64,000 bases of DNA, taken from NCBI RefSeq assembly GCF_000281065.1, contig NZ_AKKK01000029.1:1-64000 (forward strand), in the 5' to 3' direction. Both the position numbers and the translations under genes were made by a program. Origin of the DNA: Arthrobacter sp. M2012083. Lineage in GTDB: Bacteria; Actinomycetota; Actinomycetes; Actinomycetales; Micrococcaceae. Below the pieces are notes generated by a model that was given only the letters and a program-made list of their open reading frames with translations, had not been told where the DNA came from and searched no databases. Shown one piece after another: positions 38,561-47,046 of this stretch; the stretch's first letter is position 1; every line of letters starts with the position of its first letter.

Positions 38561-39337
38561 ATGCGTATCGCCCGGTTTGTAGTTGATTCTGATCCCCTAT
38601 ACGGCGTTGTTGAAGGCGAGCCCGGCAGTGAGGAAATCACTGTCATCAACGGCGACCCCTTCTTCAACGGCGTCGAACGTACCCATGTGAAGCACAAGCT
38701 GGAGGACGTGCGGCTCCTCGCCCCGATCATTCCCCGCAGCAAGGTTATTGGCGTTGGCCGGAACTTCGCCGAGCACGCCGCCGAGCTCGGCAACGAGGTT
38801 CCGCAGCAACCGCTGCTCTTCCTCAAGCCCAACACCTCAGTCATCGGTCCGAACGATCCCATCATCCTTCCTGAGTTCTCGGAGGAAGTTTCCTTCGAAG
38901 CTGAGCTCTGCGTAGTCATCGGCCGCATTTGCAAGGACGTTCCCGAGGACCGCGCGGATGATGTTATCTTCGGCTACACCTGCGGCAACGACCTCACTGC
39001 CCGCGACGTCCAAAGGACCGACCTCCAGTGGGCCCGCGCCAAGGGCTTCGATACCTCGGCTCCGCTCGGCCCGTGGATCGAAACCGAGCTCGACCACGAA
39101 GACCTGTCCATCCAAGGACGCCTTAACGGTGAGCTCCGCCAGGACGGCAGCACCAGCCAGATGATCCGGGGCGTCCGCGAGCTCGTCTCGATCGTTTCGC
39201 ACGCCTTTACCCTGCTCCCGGGCGACGTCATCATGACCGGCACCCCGGCCGGCGTCGGCCTGGTCAGCGAGGGCGACCGCTTTGAGGTGGAAATCGAAGG
39301 CATCGGCAGGCTTTCCAACCCGGTGGTTCGCCGCTAG
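38561..39337 (+). CDS. Fumarylacetoacetate hydrolase-family protein
   Basis: This 258-residue protein has the FAH core. [16 protein letters not shown] leads in, metal ligands lie in [12 protein letters not shown] and [14 protein letters not shown], and [15 protein letters not shown] is the C-terminal signature. Members act as acylpyruvases, oxaloacetate decarboxylases/tautomerases or 2-hydroxyhepta-2,4-diene-1,7-dioate isomerases. No aromatic-degradation genes are near, so a housekeeping acylpyruvase or oxaloacetate role is likelier. A long hairpin follows before gltX. Confidence 0.9.
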   Translation: MRIARFVVDSDPLYGVVEGEPGSEEITVINGDPFFNGVERTHVKHKLEDVRLLAPIIPRSKVIGVGRNFAEHAAELGNEVPQQPLLFLKPNTSVIGPNDPIILPEFSEEVSFEAELCVVIGRICKDVPEDRADDVIFGYTCGNDLTARDVQRTDLQWARAKGFDTSAPLGPWIETELDHEDLSIQGRLNGELRQDGSTSQMIRGVRELVSIVSHAFTLLPGDVIMTGTPAGVGLVSEGDRFEVEIEGIGRLSNPVVRR

Positions 39338-39357
39338 GCGCCCAGCCTGGCCTAAAC

Positions 39358-39407
39358 CTCGACGGCGGCACGCACCTTTCGCACGAAAGGTGCGTGCCGC
39401 CGTCGAG
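39358..39407. terminator. 24-bp perfect hairpin between FAH gene and gltX
   Basis: An uninterrupted inverted repeat with stem 39358-39381 and 39384-39407 and a CA loop, beginning CTCGACGGCGGCACGCACC. Only GTTT follows, so termination without a T-run is uncertain. It lies 20 bases after the FAH stop codon. Confidence 0.7.
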
Positions 39408-39443
39408 CGTTTCCATACGGGAACCCAAGGCAACGCCAAGCGG

Positions 39444-39449
39444 TAAAGT
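39444..39449 (+). promoter_or_regulatory. Possible gltX -10 box
   Basis: TAAAGT ends ten bases before the ATG at 39460, which has no clear Shine-Dalgarno sequence, so the 5' untranslated region would be only a few bases. Confidence 0.35.
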
Positions 39450-39459
39450 TGGAACCACT

Positions 39460-40980
39460 ATGACTACTGCTTCTGCGTCGAACGCTGCCTCCAGCGCCAT
39501 TCCTGCCGTCAACGCCGAGACTCCGGTCCGCGTCCGTTTTTGCCCGTCACCGACGGGAACACCGCACGTTGGCCTGATCCGCACCGCCCTGTTCAACTGG
39601 GCCTATGCACGCCATACCGGCGGCAAGCTGATTTTCCGCATCGAGGACACGGACTCCGCCCGCGACAGCGAAGAGAGCTACCACCAGCTGTTGGATGCGC
39701 TCAAGTGGCTGGGCATCAATTGGGATGAGGGCGTAGAGGTTGGCGGACCGCACGAGCCATACCGGCAGTCGCAGCGTGGCGATATCTACCAGGACGTCAT
39801 CGCCAAGCTCAAGGCCGGGGGACACGTCTACGAGTCCTACTCGACCCCGGAGGAGATCGAGGCCCGCCACAAGGCAGCCGGCCGCGACCCGAAGCTGGGC
39901 TATGACGGCTTCGACCGGCACCTGACGGATGAACAGCTGGCGCAGTTCAAGGCCGAGGGCCGCGAAGCTGTCCTGCGTCTCCGTATGCCGGACGAGGACC
40001 TGACATTCAACGACCTCGTCAGGGGCGAGATTACCTTCAAGGCAGGCTCGGTTCCCGACTTTGCCGTCGTCCGCGCCAATGGTGCCCCGCTCTACACGCT
40101 GGTCAACCCGGTGGATGATGCCCTCATGGGAATCACCCATGTCCTGCGTGGCGAGGACCTCCTGAGCTCCACTCCGCGTCAGATTGCGTTATACCGTGCG
40201 CTCTACGCCATTGGCGTGGCCGAGTACATGCCGGAATTCGGCCATCTTCCCTATGTCATGGGCCAGGGCAACAAGAAGCTTTCCAAGCGCGACCCGGAGT
40301 CGAGCCTCTTCCTTCACCGTGAGCGAGGGTTCATCCCCGAAGGCCTGCTCAACTACCTGTCCCTGCTTGGCTGGTCGCTGAGCGCGGACGAGGACATCTT
40401 CACCGTGGAGCAGCTCGTGGCTAACTTCGACATCCATGATGTCCTGGGCAACCCCGCCCGTTTCGATATCAAGAAGGCCGAGGCCATCAACGGAACGCAT
40501 GTGCGGATGCTCGCGCCTGAAGATTTCAAAGAACGTCTGGTTCCCTACCTCCGTGCTGCCGGCTTCGTGGGGGAAATCCTGACTCCGCGGCAGGAGGAAA
40601 TCCTCGCTGAAGCAGCTCCTCTGGTCCAGGAACGTATCACCCTGCTGGGAGAAGCTCCCGAGATGCTGGCTTTCCTCTTCAAGGCCGATGATGCCATCGA
40701 TGTTGCGGAGGATGCCCGCAAGGGTCTCCCGCAGAACCTGGAAGAAGTACTGGATGCTGCCCTGGCAGCGCTGGAGCCCATCGGGGAGTGGACGGCAGAG
40801 AACATCCAGACCGCGCTCAAGCAGGCTTTGGTTGAGGACCTGGGTATCAAGCCGCGTGCGGCGTTCGGTCCTGTGCGCACTGCCATCTCAGGACGCCGCA
40901 TTTCACCGCCGCTTTTCGAGTCGATGGTGATTCTCGGCAAGGATTCCTCGCTGGCCCGCGTCCGCGCCTTCCGCGGCTAG
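39460..40980 (+). CDS. gltX: Glutamyl-tRNA synthetase
   Basis: This 506-residue class I synthetase has the HIGH-type motif in [36 protein letters not shown] and the KMSKS-type [10 protein letters not shown]. It charges tRNA-Glu and, in bacteria lacking GlnRS, misacylates tRNA-Gln for GatCAB. The first 20 residues are a non-conserved Ala/Ser-rich extension. tRNA-Gln and tRNA-Glu genes lie 0.9 kb downstream, beyond a HAD phosphatase gene 14 bases away. Confidence 0.96.
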   Translation: MTTASASNAASSAIPAVNAETPVRVRFCPSPTGTPHVGLIRTALFNWAYARHTGGKLIFRIEDTDSARDSEESYHQLLDALKWLGINWDEGVEVGGPHEPYRQSQRGDIYQDVIAKLKAGGHVYESYSTPEEIEARHKAAGRDPKLGYDGFDRHLTDEQLAQFKAEGREAVLRLRMPDEDLTFNDLVRGEITFKAGSVPDFAVVRANGAPLYTLVNPVDDALMGITHVLRGEDLLSSTPRQIALYRALYAIGVAEYMPEFGHLPYVMGQGNKKLSKRDPESSLFLHRERGFIPEGLLNYLSLLGWSLSADEDIFTVEQLVANFDIHDVLGNPARFDIKKAEAINGTHVRMLAPEDFKERLVPYLRAAGFVGEILTPRQEEILAEAAPLVQERITLLGEAPEMLAFLFKADDAIDVAEDARKGLPQNLEEVLDAALAALEPIGEWTAENIQTALKQALVEDLGIKPRAAFGPVRTAISGRRISPPLFESMVILGKDSSLARVRAFRG

Positions 40981-40994
40981 CAACGGAAGCAGTC

Positions 40995-41723
40995 ATGGCT
41001 ATCTCAAGTACTTTCGGCACCATCCGCGGTGTCCTCTTCGACATTGATGACACCTTGGTGGACCTTGAGTACGCCATGACAACAGCGCTCCGCGATGTCA
41101 GTGAGCATCTCCTGCCCGGCCTGGACCAGGCCGGGTGGGTGAAGTTCGGGCGCATCTTTACCCACGAAACCACGCACTTCTACGACCGATACCTGGCCGG
41201 AGAGTTGACGTTCAACGAGCAGAGGCTGCTGCGTGGCAGGGCCGCTTTGGGCCACTTTGGTGTGGAGCTTCAGGACGGCGAGGAGTCGCAGGCGTGGGTA
41301 GCCGAGTATCATCAACGCCAAACGGCGTACGTCCGGGCTTTTGACGATGTAGAAGGCGTACTGGACGCACTTGATGCCGCTGGCATTCCCTACGGTGCGG
41401 TCAGCAACAATGTGCATGATTACCAGCGGGCCAAGCTGGATGGCGCAGGCCTCTCAAGGATCAAGGTCCTCGTGGGCACGGACACGGTAGGTGTGCCCAA
41501 GCCGGATCCGGCGATCTACCTCGAGGGCGTGCGCCTGCTGGGCACCCTTCCAGGCGAGACCCTCTATGTGGGTGATAACAGGTTGCTTGATGCCGACGGC
41601 GCAACGGCAGCGGGACTGATTGGTGTGTGGCTCAACAGGACGGCAGAGGTGGTGGAGGAGTTCACCGGCCGCCAGGTGGACTCACTGTCGCGGTTGCTGG
41701 TCAGGGCGGCTACCCCTGCGTAA
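40995..41723 (+). CDS. HAD-superfamily hydrolase
   Basis: This 242-residue protein has HAD motif I LFDIDDTLVDLEYAM (nucleophile and acid/base Asp), motif II AVSNN, motif III Lys in VGVPKPDPAIYL and motif IV LYVGDNRLLDADGA. The helical cap between motifs I and II makes it a subclass I phosphatase such as a phosphoglycolate or nucleotide phosphatase. GGAAG precedes the ATG, 14 bases after gltX, so the two are probably co-transcribed. Confidence 0.92.
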   Translation: MAISSTFGTIRGVLFDIDDTLVDLEYAMTTALRDVSEHLLPGLDQAGWVKFGRIFTHETTHFYDRYLAGELTFNEQRLLRGRAALGHFGVELQDGEESQAWVAEYHQRQTAYVRAFDDVEGVLDALDAAGIPYGAVSNNVHDYQRAKLDGAGLSRIKVLVGTDTVGVPKPDPAIYLEGVRLLGTLPGETLYVGDNRLLDADGATAAGLIGVWLNRTAEVVEEFTGRQVDSLSRLLVRAATPA

Positions 41724-41755
41724 GAACCGTGTGATGCAGGTAACGGCTTTCCGAT

Positions 41756-41784
41756 TTGTGCAGGTGGCAAGACTCCGGTAGAGT
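41756..41784 (+). promoter_or_regulatory. Promoter of the tRNA-Gln/tRNA-Glu unit
   Basis: TTGTGC (41756-41761), a 17-base spacer and TAGAGT (41779-41784). Transcription would begin near 41791, about 70 bases before tRNA-Gln. Confidence 0.6.
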
Positions 41785-41860
41785 CATTACTCGTGCTGAG
41801 GGGCACGGAGGGAAAAGCTGAGGGAAACCAAAGCGCTGAACTCCGGTCCGAAAGCCACTT

Positions 41861-41932
41861 TGGGATATGGTGTAATTGGCAACACTACGGTTTCTGGTAC
41901 CGTCATTCTAGGTTCGAGTCCTGGTATCCCAG
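41861..41932 (+). tRNA. tRNA-Gln (anticodon CUG)
   Basis: Acceptor TGGGATA/TATCCCA with discriminator G. The anticodon stem ACGGT/ACCGT has loop TTCTGGT (anticodon CTG). T arm contains GGTTCGAGTCC. CCA is not encoded. Confidence 0.95.
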
Positions 41933-42059
41933 CTCTGAAAATCCGCGTAAAGACGCTGGAAATTCAGAAGTTTCAGGTCGCTGAGTCGATTTGGAGCGTA
42001 GCTGAAAGTATGAAATACTCATTCAGCTTGATCGCCGGAAACGGTGACAAAAAGTGCAA

Positions 42060-42132
42060 GGCCCCATCGTATAGCGGCCTAGTACGCCGCCCTCTCACGG
42101 CGGTAACGCGGGTTCGAATCCCGCTGGGGTCA
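42060..42132 (+). tRNA. tRNA-Glu (anticodon CUC)
   Basis: Acceptor GGCCCCA/TGGGGTC (one G-T pair) with discriminator A. The anticodon stem CCGCC/GGCGG has loop CTCTCAC (anticodon CTC). T arm contains GGGTTCGAATCCC. It lies 127 bases after tRNA-Gln; I see nothing else between them. Confidence 0.95.
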
Positions 42133-42137
42133 CAAAC

Positions 42138-42175
42138 AAATCCCCCGGAACCACGGTTCCGGGGGATTTCTTTTT
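42138..42175 (+). terminator. Terminator of the tRNA-Gln/tRNA-Glu unit
   Basis: AAATCCCCCGGAACC and GGTTCCGGGGGATTT form a 15-bp stem with an AC loop, followed by CTTTTT, five bases after tRNA-Glu. Confidence 0.9.
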
Positions 42176-42240
42176 CCCCATTTCCGCCGTCTGTGCCTGC
42201 GCCGCACCTGTGAGGGGGATCGGGCTGGCATGATGATGCT

Positions 42241-44022
42241 GTGACCGCAAATGATGATGAGACAACGCCCCGGGCTACCCAAGTTGCCCAAGGTGCGGCA
42301 ACCGCCGTCGAGGCCTTGGAAGCTGCCCGCGCGGAACTCGCGGCCACAACCCTTCCGCTCGCGGTGCCGGAGGTCCGGGAAGCCCGCCAGTGGATCCGTG
42401 AGTCCCTGGCGCAGCTCGACGACTACGTCATTCCCCGCTACCGCAGCCTCGACGCTCCGCTGCTGGCCGTCGTAGGCGGCTCCACCGGCGCAGGCAAATC
42501 CACGTTGGTCAACGCGTTGATCGGCTACCCGGTGACCCGTGCCGGTGCTATCAGGCCCACCACCCGCCAGCCCATCCTCCTGCATCATCCTGTGGACGCC
42601 GGGTGGTTTGAAGGCCACCGGATACTTCCCAACCTGGACCGTATCCGTGGCACCGTATCTGCGAGCCCACTGCCGGCGCATCAGGCAGGGGCCGCTCCGG
42701 ACGCGCAGGCCATCACGTCTTTGGTACTGGTGGGACACGAGTCAGTGCCCCAAGGCATCGCCCTGCTGGACGCACCTGACGTCGACTCCATCTCCGATGA
42801 CAACCGCCGGCTCGCCGGTCAGCTGCTTGCTGCCGCTGACCTCTGGGTGTTTGTCACCACGGCAAACCGCTATGCCGACGCCGTACCGTGGCGCCTGCTC
42901 TTGGACGCAGCTTCGCGGGACATCACCGTAGCGGTGGTCCTGGACCGTGTGCCCGCGGCTGCGGAGGATGAAGTCAGCACTGATCTCCAGGCAATGCTTG
43001 ACCGGCAGGGGCTGGCGGATGCGAAGCTCTTCGTCGTTCCGGAGAGTGCGTTGGATGAACTGGGCATGCTTCCTGAGGCGTCCATCATTGGCTTGCGTCA
43101 GTGGCTGGGTGCTTTGGCAGCCGATGCAGCCGGACGTGCGGAGGTGGCCAGGCGGACACTGAACGGCGCGGTGAAAGCCGTCGGCATCCGGATGGAGGGA
43201 ATCGCGGGTGCCGCTGCGGCCCAGGATGCAGCTGCCCACAACCTCCAGGGAACGTGCGTTGCAGAGTATGAGCAAGCTCTCTCACGCATTCTGGAGGCCA
43301 CCAAGGACGGGGCGTTGCTCCGCGGTGAAGTGTTGGCCCGGTGGCAGGACTTCGTGGGAACAGGGGAGTTCTTCCGGGCACTTGAGCAGAACATCGGCCG
43401 GATGCGGGACCGTGTAGGGGCCTTCTTCCGAGGCGAGCCCGCTCCCGCTGTGAAGGTTGAAACCGCGATCGAGACCGGGTTGCAGGCGGTGATCCTGGAC
43501 GAAGCCGCTAACGCGGCCGAAAACGTGGACAGGCGCTGGCGTTCGGACCCTGCTGGTCGGGAACTTCTTGGCTCCGAAGATCTTTCGGGCACCAGTGAGG
43601 GTTTCGATGCGAAGGCCGCAGCAGCTATTCGTTCCTGGCAGGAAGGACTGATGGAGATGATCCGCACACAGGGCCAGGGGAAACGCACCCAGGCCCGGTG
43701 GTTGTCCTTCGGCGTCAACGGGCTCGGAGCTGCGCTTATGGTGGTGGTGTTCTCCATGACCGCCGGCTTGAGTGGCTTGGAGATCGGTATTGCAGGCGGA
43801 ACGGCCGTCGTTGGACAGAAGTTGCTGGAAGCCGTGTTCGGCGAGGACGCAGTACGTCGCTTGGCCCAGCAGGCCAGGGACGATCTGCACACACAGTGCC
43901 AACGGCTCCTGGACGACGAGAGGCAACGGTTCCTGGACCGCCTTGAAGCGGCCCATCCGAACTCCGGAGACGACCTCGCCCGGCATGCCCAAGCCTTGCG
44001 CCGCCTGGCAGGGGCCGCATGA
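42241..44022 (+). CDS. Dynamin-like GTPase, first of a pair
   Basis: This 593-residue protein has a P-loop GGSTGAGKSTLVNALIG (G1) and threonines in IRPTTRQP (G2). Its G3-like LLDAPDVDS has Asp instead of the usual Gly, and at G4 the sequence is VVLDRVPAA rather than N/TKxD. A helical region follows and a membrane-like segment near residues 490-530 (NGLGAALMVVVFSM) precedes a C-terminal helix bundle. It starts with GTG, preceded six bases upstream by CATGAT. It overlaps the second GTPase gene by ATGA, so both are made together. The role is unknown; membrane remodelling is plausible. Confidence 0.85.
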   Translation: MTANDDETTPRATQVAQGAATAVEALEAARAELAATTLPLAVPEVREARQWIRESLAQLDDYVIPRYRSLDAPLLAVVGGSTGAGKSTLVNALIGYPVTRAGAIRPTTRQPILLHHPVDAGWFEGHRILPNLDRIRGTVSASPLPAHQAGAAPDAQAITSLVLVGHESVPQGIALLDAPDVDSISDDNRRLAGQLLAAADLWVFVTTANRYADAVPWRLLLDAASRDITVAVVLDRVPAAAEDEVSTDLQAMLDRQGLADAKLFVVPESALDELGMLPEASIIGLRQWLGALAADAAGRAEVARRTLNGAVKAVGIRMEGIAGAAAAQDAAAHNLQGTCVAEYEQALSRILEATKDGALLRGEVLARWQDFVGTGEFFRALEQNIGRMRDRVGAFFRGEPAPAVKVETAIETGLQAVILDEAANAAENVDRRWRSDPAGRELLGSEDLSGTSEGFDAKAAAAIRSWQEGLMEMIRTQGQGKRTQARWLSFGVNGLGAALMVVVFSMTAGLSGLEIGIAGGTAVVGQKLLEAVFGEDAVRRLAQQARDDLHTQCQRLLDDERQRFLDRLEAAHPNSGDDLARHAQALRRLAGAA

Positions 44023-45638
44023 GCCGCCACGGCCAGGTCCGCGAGTCGTCCCAACTGCAGCGCAGGCTTGAATCGCTCAACACTGCCAGGGAACTGGCTG
44101 AGGGCGTCCTGCCGGACCCGGATCTGCAGTCTGTGTATGACGTTTTGGAGCGGGCAACCTCGCGGCGGTCATTGTCTGCAGGGCACACCGTGGTGGGGTT
44201 CTTCGGGGCGACGGGTAGCGGAAAATCGTCGTTGTTCAATGCAGTATCAGGCAGCGAGCTCGCGACTGCCACTGCGCGGCGTCCCACAACGTCTGCACCT
44301 TTGGCGGGCATCTGGGGCGAAGAAGGCAGCGGCCCTTTGCTTGATTGGCTGGACGTCAAGGAGCGGCATGCCCTTCCGTCGGTTCCCGGGCTCGCCGACG
44401 AGAACAGCGGCCTGGTGCTGCTGGACTTGCCGGACTTCGATTCCACCAGGGTGGAAAACCGGGAGATTGTTCAGCGCATGGTGGGCATGGTGGATGTCTT
44501 GGTGTGGGTCCTGGACCCGCAAAAGTACGCCGACGCTGCGGTGCACAACGACTTCCTTCGCCCCATGGCCTCCCACGGTGCCGTCACGCTGGTTGTCCTG
44601 AACCAGGTGGACAAACTCAGTGCGGCCGACGCGTCCGCGGTCATGGAGTCCTTGGAAGGGATCCTGGCGCGGGATGGACTGGGCAAGGTCCAGGTGCTGA
44701 GCGCATCAGCGCTAACGGGCGACGGCGTGCAGACTCTCCGCGGGGCCATTCGGAACGTCGTGGTCCAACGGCAGGCAACAACACAGCGCCTATCAGCAGA
44801 CGTCTCCAAGGCCGCGGCGGAACTTGCCCGGGCCTCCGGCGAGGGCGAAGCCCGTGGAATCAAGGGAAGTGCGAAGGCCCGCCTGGCGTCTGAACTCTCG
44901 ACGGCGGCAAACGTGCCGGTGGTGGTGGATGCCGTGCAGCGATCTTTCATGAGGGAGTCGGCCAAGAGGACAGGGTGGCCGGTCACCCGGTGGCTGTTGC
45001 GTTTCCGACCCGACCCATTGCGGAGGCTTAACCTGGGTAGGGCTGATACCACGCCTGAATTGAGCCGCACATCGCTGCCTCCCGCGGGTGCGCCGGAGCG
45101 GGCGCGGACGGACGCCGCCGTCAGGGACTTTGTTGATGAGGCTTCCGGCGGCGCCCCTGGTCCTTGGCGTGCAGCCATTCGCAGCGTGGCAAGGGACGGT
45201 CGGGAACAGCTGCCTGACGCGCTGGATCAAGCTATTGCAGGCACCGACTTGAAGGCGGGCAAGCGCCCCCTGTGGTGGATCCTATTCAATACCCTTCAAT
45301 GGATTGCGCTTCTGCTCGCAGTAGGCGGCCTTGGGTGGCTGGGTGTGTTGGCCGTGCTCGGCTACTTCCAAATGCCAGTGCCCGAGGTCCCGCGAACGGA
45401 GGGGTGGCCCTGGCCTACGCTGATGGTTGCCGGGGGAGTGGTGCTGGGAATCGTCCTTGCCATCACTGGAAGGATTCTTGGAGGCTGGGCTGCCCGGGTC
45501 AGGGCATCGGGGGCAGCGAAGCGTTTGAAGACCGCCGTGGCAGCAGTTGCCGAGCAACGGATAGTGGAGCCTGTCGAAGTGGAAATCACGCGCTTGAAAG
45601 CGTTCAACGCGGCGTTGAAGGCCGCCCGCTCCAGCTAG
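44019..45638 (+). CDS. Dynamin-like/Era-type GTPase, second of a pair, with membrane helices
   Basis: This 539-residue protein has G1 GATGSGKSSLFNAVSG, G3-like LLDLPDFDST and a proper G4 LNQVDKLS. Two clear transmembrane helices near residues 420-445 (TLQWIALLLAVGGLGWLGVL) and 465-490 (TLMVAGGVVLGIVLAITG) are followed by a short helical tail. The start overlaps the stop of the first GTPase gene. Unlike its partner, its nucleotide-specificity motif is intact, so it may be the active GTPase of a heteromeric membrane complex. DUF1697 lies convergent downstream. Confidence 0.87.
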   Translation: MSRHGQVRESSQLQRRLESLNTARELAEGVLPDPDLQSVYDVLERATSRRSLSAGHTVVGFFGATGSGKSSLFNAVSGSELATATARRPTTSAPLAGIWGEEGSGPLLDWLDVKERHALPSVPGLADENSGLVLLDLPDFDSTRVENREIVQRMVGMVDVLVWVLDPQKYADAAVHNDFLRPMASHGAVTLVVLNQVDKLSAADASAVMESLEGILARDGLGKVQVLSASALTGDGVQTLRGAIRNVVVQRQATTQRLSADVSKAAAELARASGEGEARGIKGSAKARLASELSTAANVPVVVDAVQRSFMRESAKRTGWPVTRWLLRFRPDPLRRLNLGRADTTPELSRTSLPPAGAPERARTDAAVRDFVDEASGGAPGPWRAAIRSVARDGREQLPDALDQAIAGTDLKAGKRPLWWILFNTLQWIALLLAVGGLGWLGVLAVLGYFQMPVPEVPRTEGWPWPTLMVAGGVVLGIVLAITGRILGGWAARVRASGAAKRLKTAVAAVAEQRIVEPVEVEITRLKAFNAALKAARSS

Positions 45639-45665
45639 GGCCGTGGAGCTTGCAGGCCGTGCAAC

Positions 45666-46211
45666 TTAGAGGGCTGCAGCAGCGTCCCTGACTTTGATGA
45701 GTGTGCGCAGGTTCCTTGTAGTCGTGCTGGCTTTGTAGCGTGCCTTGGCCGAGAGCTTGCTGAAGGGGCTGTCCAGCGTCCCGCCGGCGGGAGCCAGCCA
45801 CGCGGAGGCTTCCGCGCCCAGCCGCACTTGTTCCACGCCGTCCAGCGCTTCGCCTGCCTGAAAGAGTTCATCGAGCATGGCCGTATCGGAGGTGAGGGTG
45901 ATGTAGCTGTGCGTGGTTTTGTCGTCCGCCGGGTACGGGCACGCGTCCACCAATTCCGCTACCCGTGCGGCAGTAAGGACAACCACCCAGGCATCGTAGC
46001 CAAAGGTCTCCCGTAGGCACTTCTCGAACTGCGCCTTGACGTCCTTGGCGCTGAGTTCACTCTGCAGCACCACATTTCCGCTGGCTAGCAGCGTCTTGAC
46101 CTTGGTAAACGGGTAGTCCTTGAGGGCTGATGCGAGATCGGCCATCCTGATGTTGATGCCGCCCACATTGACGCCGCGGAGGAATACAGCGTAGGTACTC
46201 AGGCTAGTCAT
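45666..46211 (-). CDS. DUF1697 protein
   Basis: This 181-residue protein matches DUF1697: N-terminal YAVFLRGVNVGGINIRMADLA, then KTLLASGNVVLQS and a conserved C-terminal TTRNLRTL. The function of the family is unknown. Its first eight bases overlap the end of ltbR, so it is probably co-transcribed and coupled to that regulator. Confidence 0.9.
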   Translation of the reverse strand: MTSLSTYAVFLRGVNVGGINIRMADLASALKDYPFTKVKTLLASGNVVLQSELSAKDVKAQFEKCLRETFGYDAWVVVLTAARVAELVDACPYPADDKTTHSYITLTSDTAMLDELFQAGEALDGVEQVRLGAEASAWLAPAGGTLDSPFSKLSAKARYKASTTTRNLRTLIKVRDAAAAL

Positions 46212-46923
46212 TGTTCTTGCGCAGCGCTTCGGTCAAAACCCGGGCGGCGTTACAAACTACCTCGGCGTGAAGGCGGCCCGGTTGCCGGGTGAGGCGTTCA
46301 ATCGGGCCCGAAATCGACACTGCGGCGATGACCCGACCGGACGGTCCCCGCACAGGCGCTGAAACCGAGGCGACCCCAGGCTCCCGTTCGCCGAGACTCT
46401 GGCCCCAGCCCCGGCGTCGTACGCCTGCAAGGACGGTGGGGGTAAAGCGGGCGTTTTGCAGCCCTTCGAGGAGGCGGTCGTGGTCTTCCCATGCCAGCAA
46501 GACCTGAGCGGCGGAGCCTGCCTTCATGGAGAGTTGGGTGCCCACCGGGATGGTGTCCCGCAAGCCGATGGGACGTTCGGCGGACGCCACGCAGACACGC
46601 CAGTCGCCTTGGCGGCGGAAGATTTGCGCACTTTCGCCTGTGGCGTCCCGGAGTTGAATGAGCACGGGGCCCGCGGAGGCAATCAGTCGGTCTTCACCGG
46701 CGGCGGATGCGAGCTCCACTAACCGGCTGCCAAGGACGAAGCGTCCTTGGATGTCCCGGCTCACCAGACGATGGTGAACCAGGGCCAGCGCGAGCCGGTG
46801 AACTGTGGGCCGGGCAAGCCCCGTGGCCGCTACAAGTTGCGCGAGAGTCGTGGGCCCTGCCTCAAGGGCATCGAGTACTTGGGCCGCTTTATCAATGACA
46901 CCGACTCCACTAGAATTGTCCAT
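46204..46923 (-). CDS. ltbR: IclR-family regulator of leucine biosynthesis (LtbR/NdgR type)
   Basis: This 239-residue protein has an N-terminal winged HTH (about residues 5-65, [20 protein letters not shown]) and a C-terminal IclR effector domain. It is divergent from leuCD, the conserved position of LtbR in corynebacteria and NdgR in streptomycetes, which repress or modulate leuCD, leuB and ilv genes. The short start at 46923 ([20 protein letters not shown]) is the family N-terminus; the frame is open much further, but that part overlaps the leuC promoter and leuC. Inverted repeats at 46929-46953 are likely its operator. Confidence 0.93.
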   Translation of the reverse strand: MDNSSGVGVIDKAAQVLDALEAGPTTLAQLVAATGLARPTVHRLALALVHHRLVSRDIQGRFVLGSRLVELASAAGEDRLIASAGPVLIQLRDATGESAQIFRRQGDWRVCVASAERPIGLRDTIPVGTQLSMKAGSAAQVLLAWEDHDRLLEGLQNARFTPTVLAGVRRRGWGQSLGEREPGVASVSAPVRGPSGRVIAAVSISGPIERLTRQPGRLHAEVVCNAARVLTEALRKNND

Positions 46924-46928
46924 GTAAT

Positions 46929-46953
46929 GATATTGCCGTCTCAATATCTGAGA
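46929..46953. promoter_or_regulatory. ltbR-leuC operator candidates
   Basis: Two overlapping perfect inverted repeats: GATATT-N8-AATATC (46929-46934, 46943-46948) and TCTCA-ATATC-TGAGA (46939-46953). They begin six bases from the ltbR start and lie about 95-120 bases upstream of leuC. An IclR-type dimer fits such sites. Confidence 0.6.
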
Positions 46954-47046
46954 TGCAAGTTGTTTCGCTGGCCTATTTTGCGGCGGTGCTGCTTCAGTGG
47001 AACAAGAACAACGCAACAAACCAACCGCAGTGAAGGGAGCAAGGCC

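Noticed and set aside
46747..47046. Upstream extension of the leuC frame by 100 codons
   Set aside because: It overlaps ltbR and the operator; LeuC homologues begin with [10 protein letters not shown], matching the GTG at 47047.
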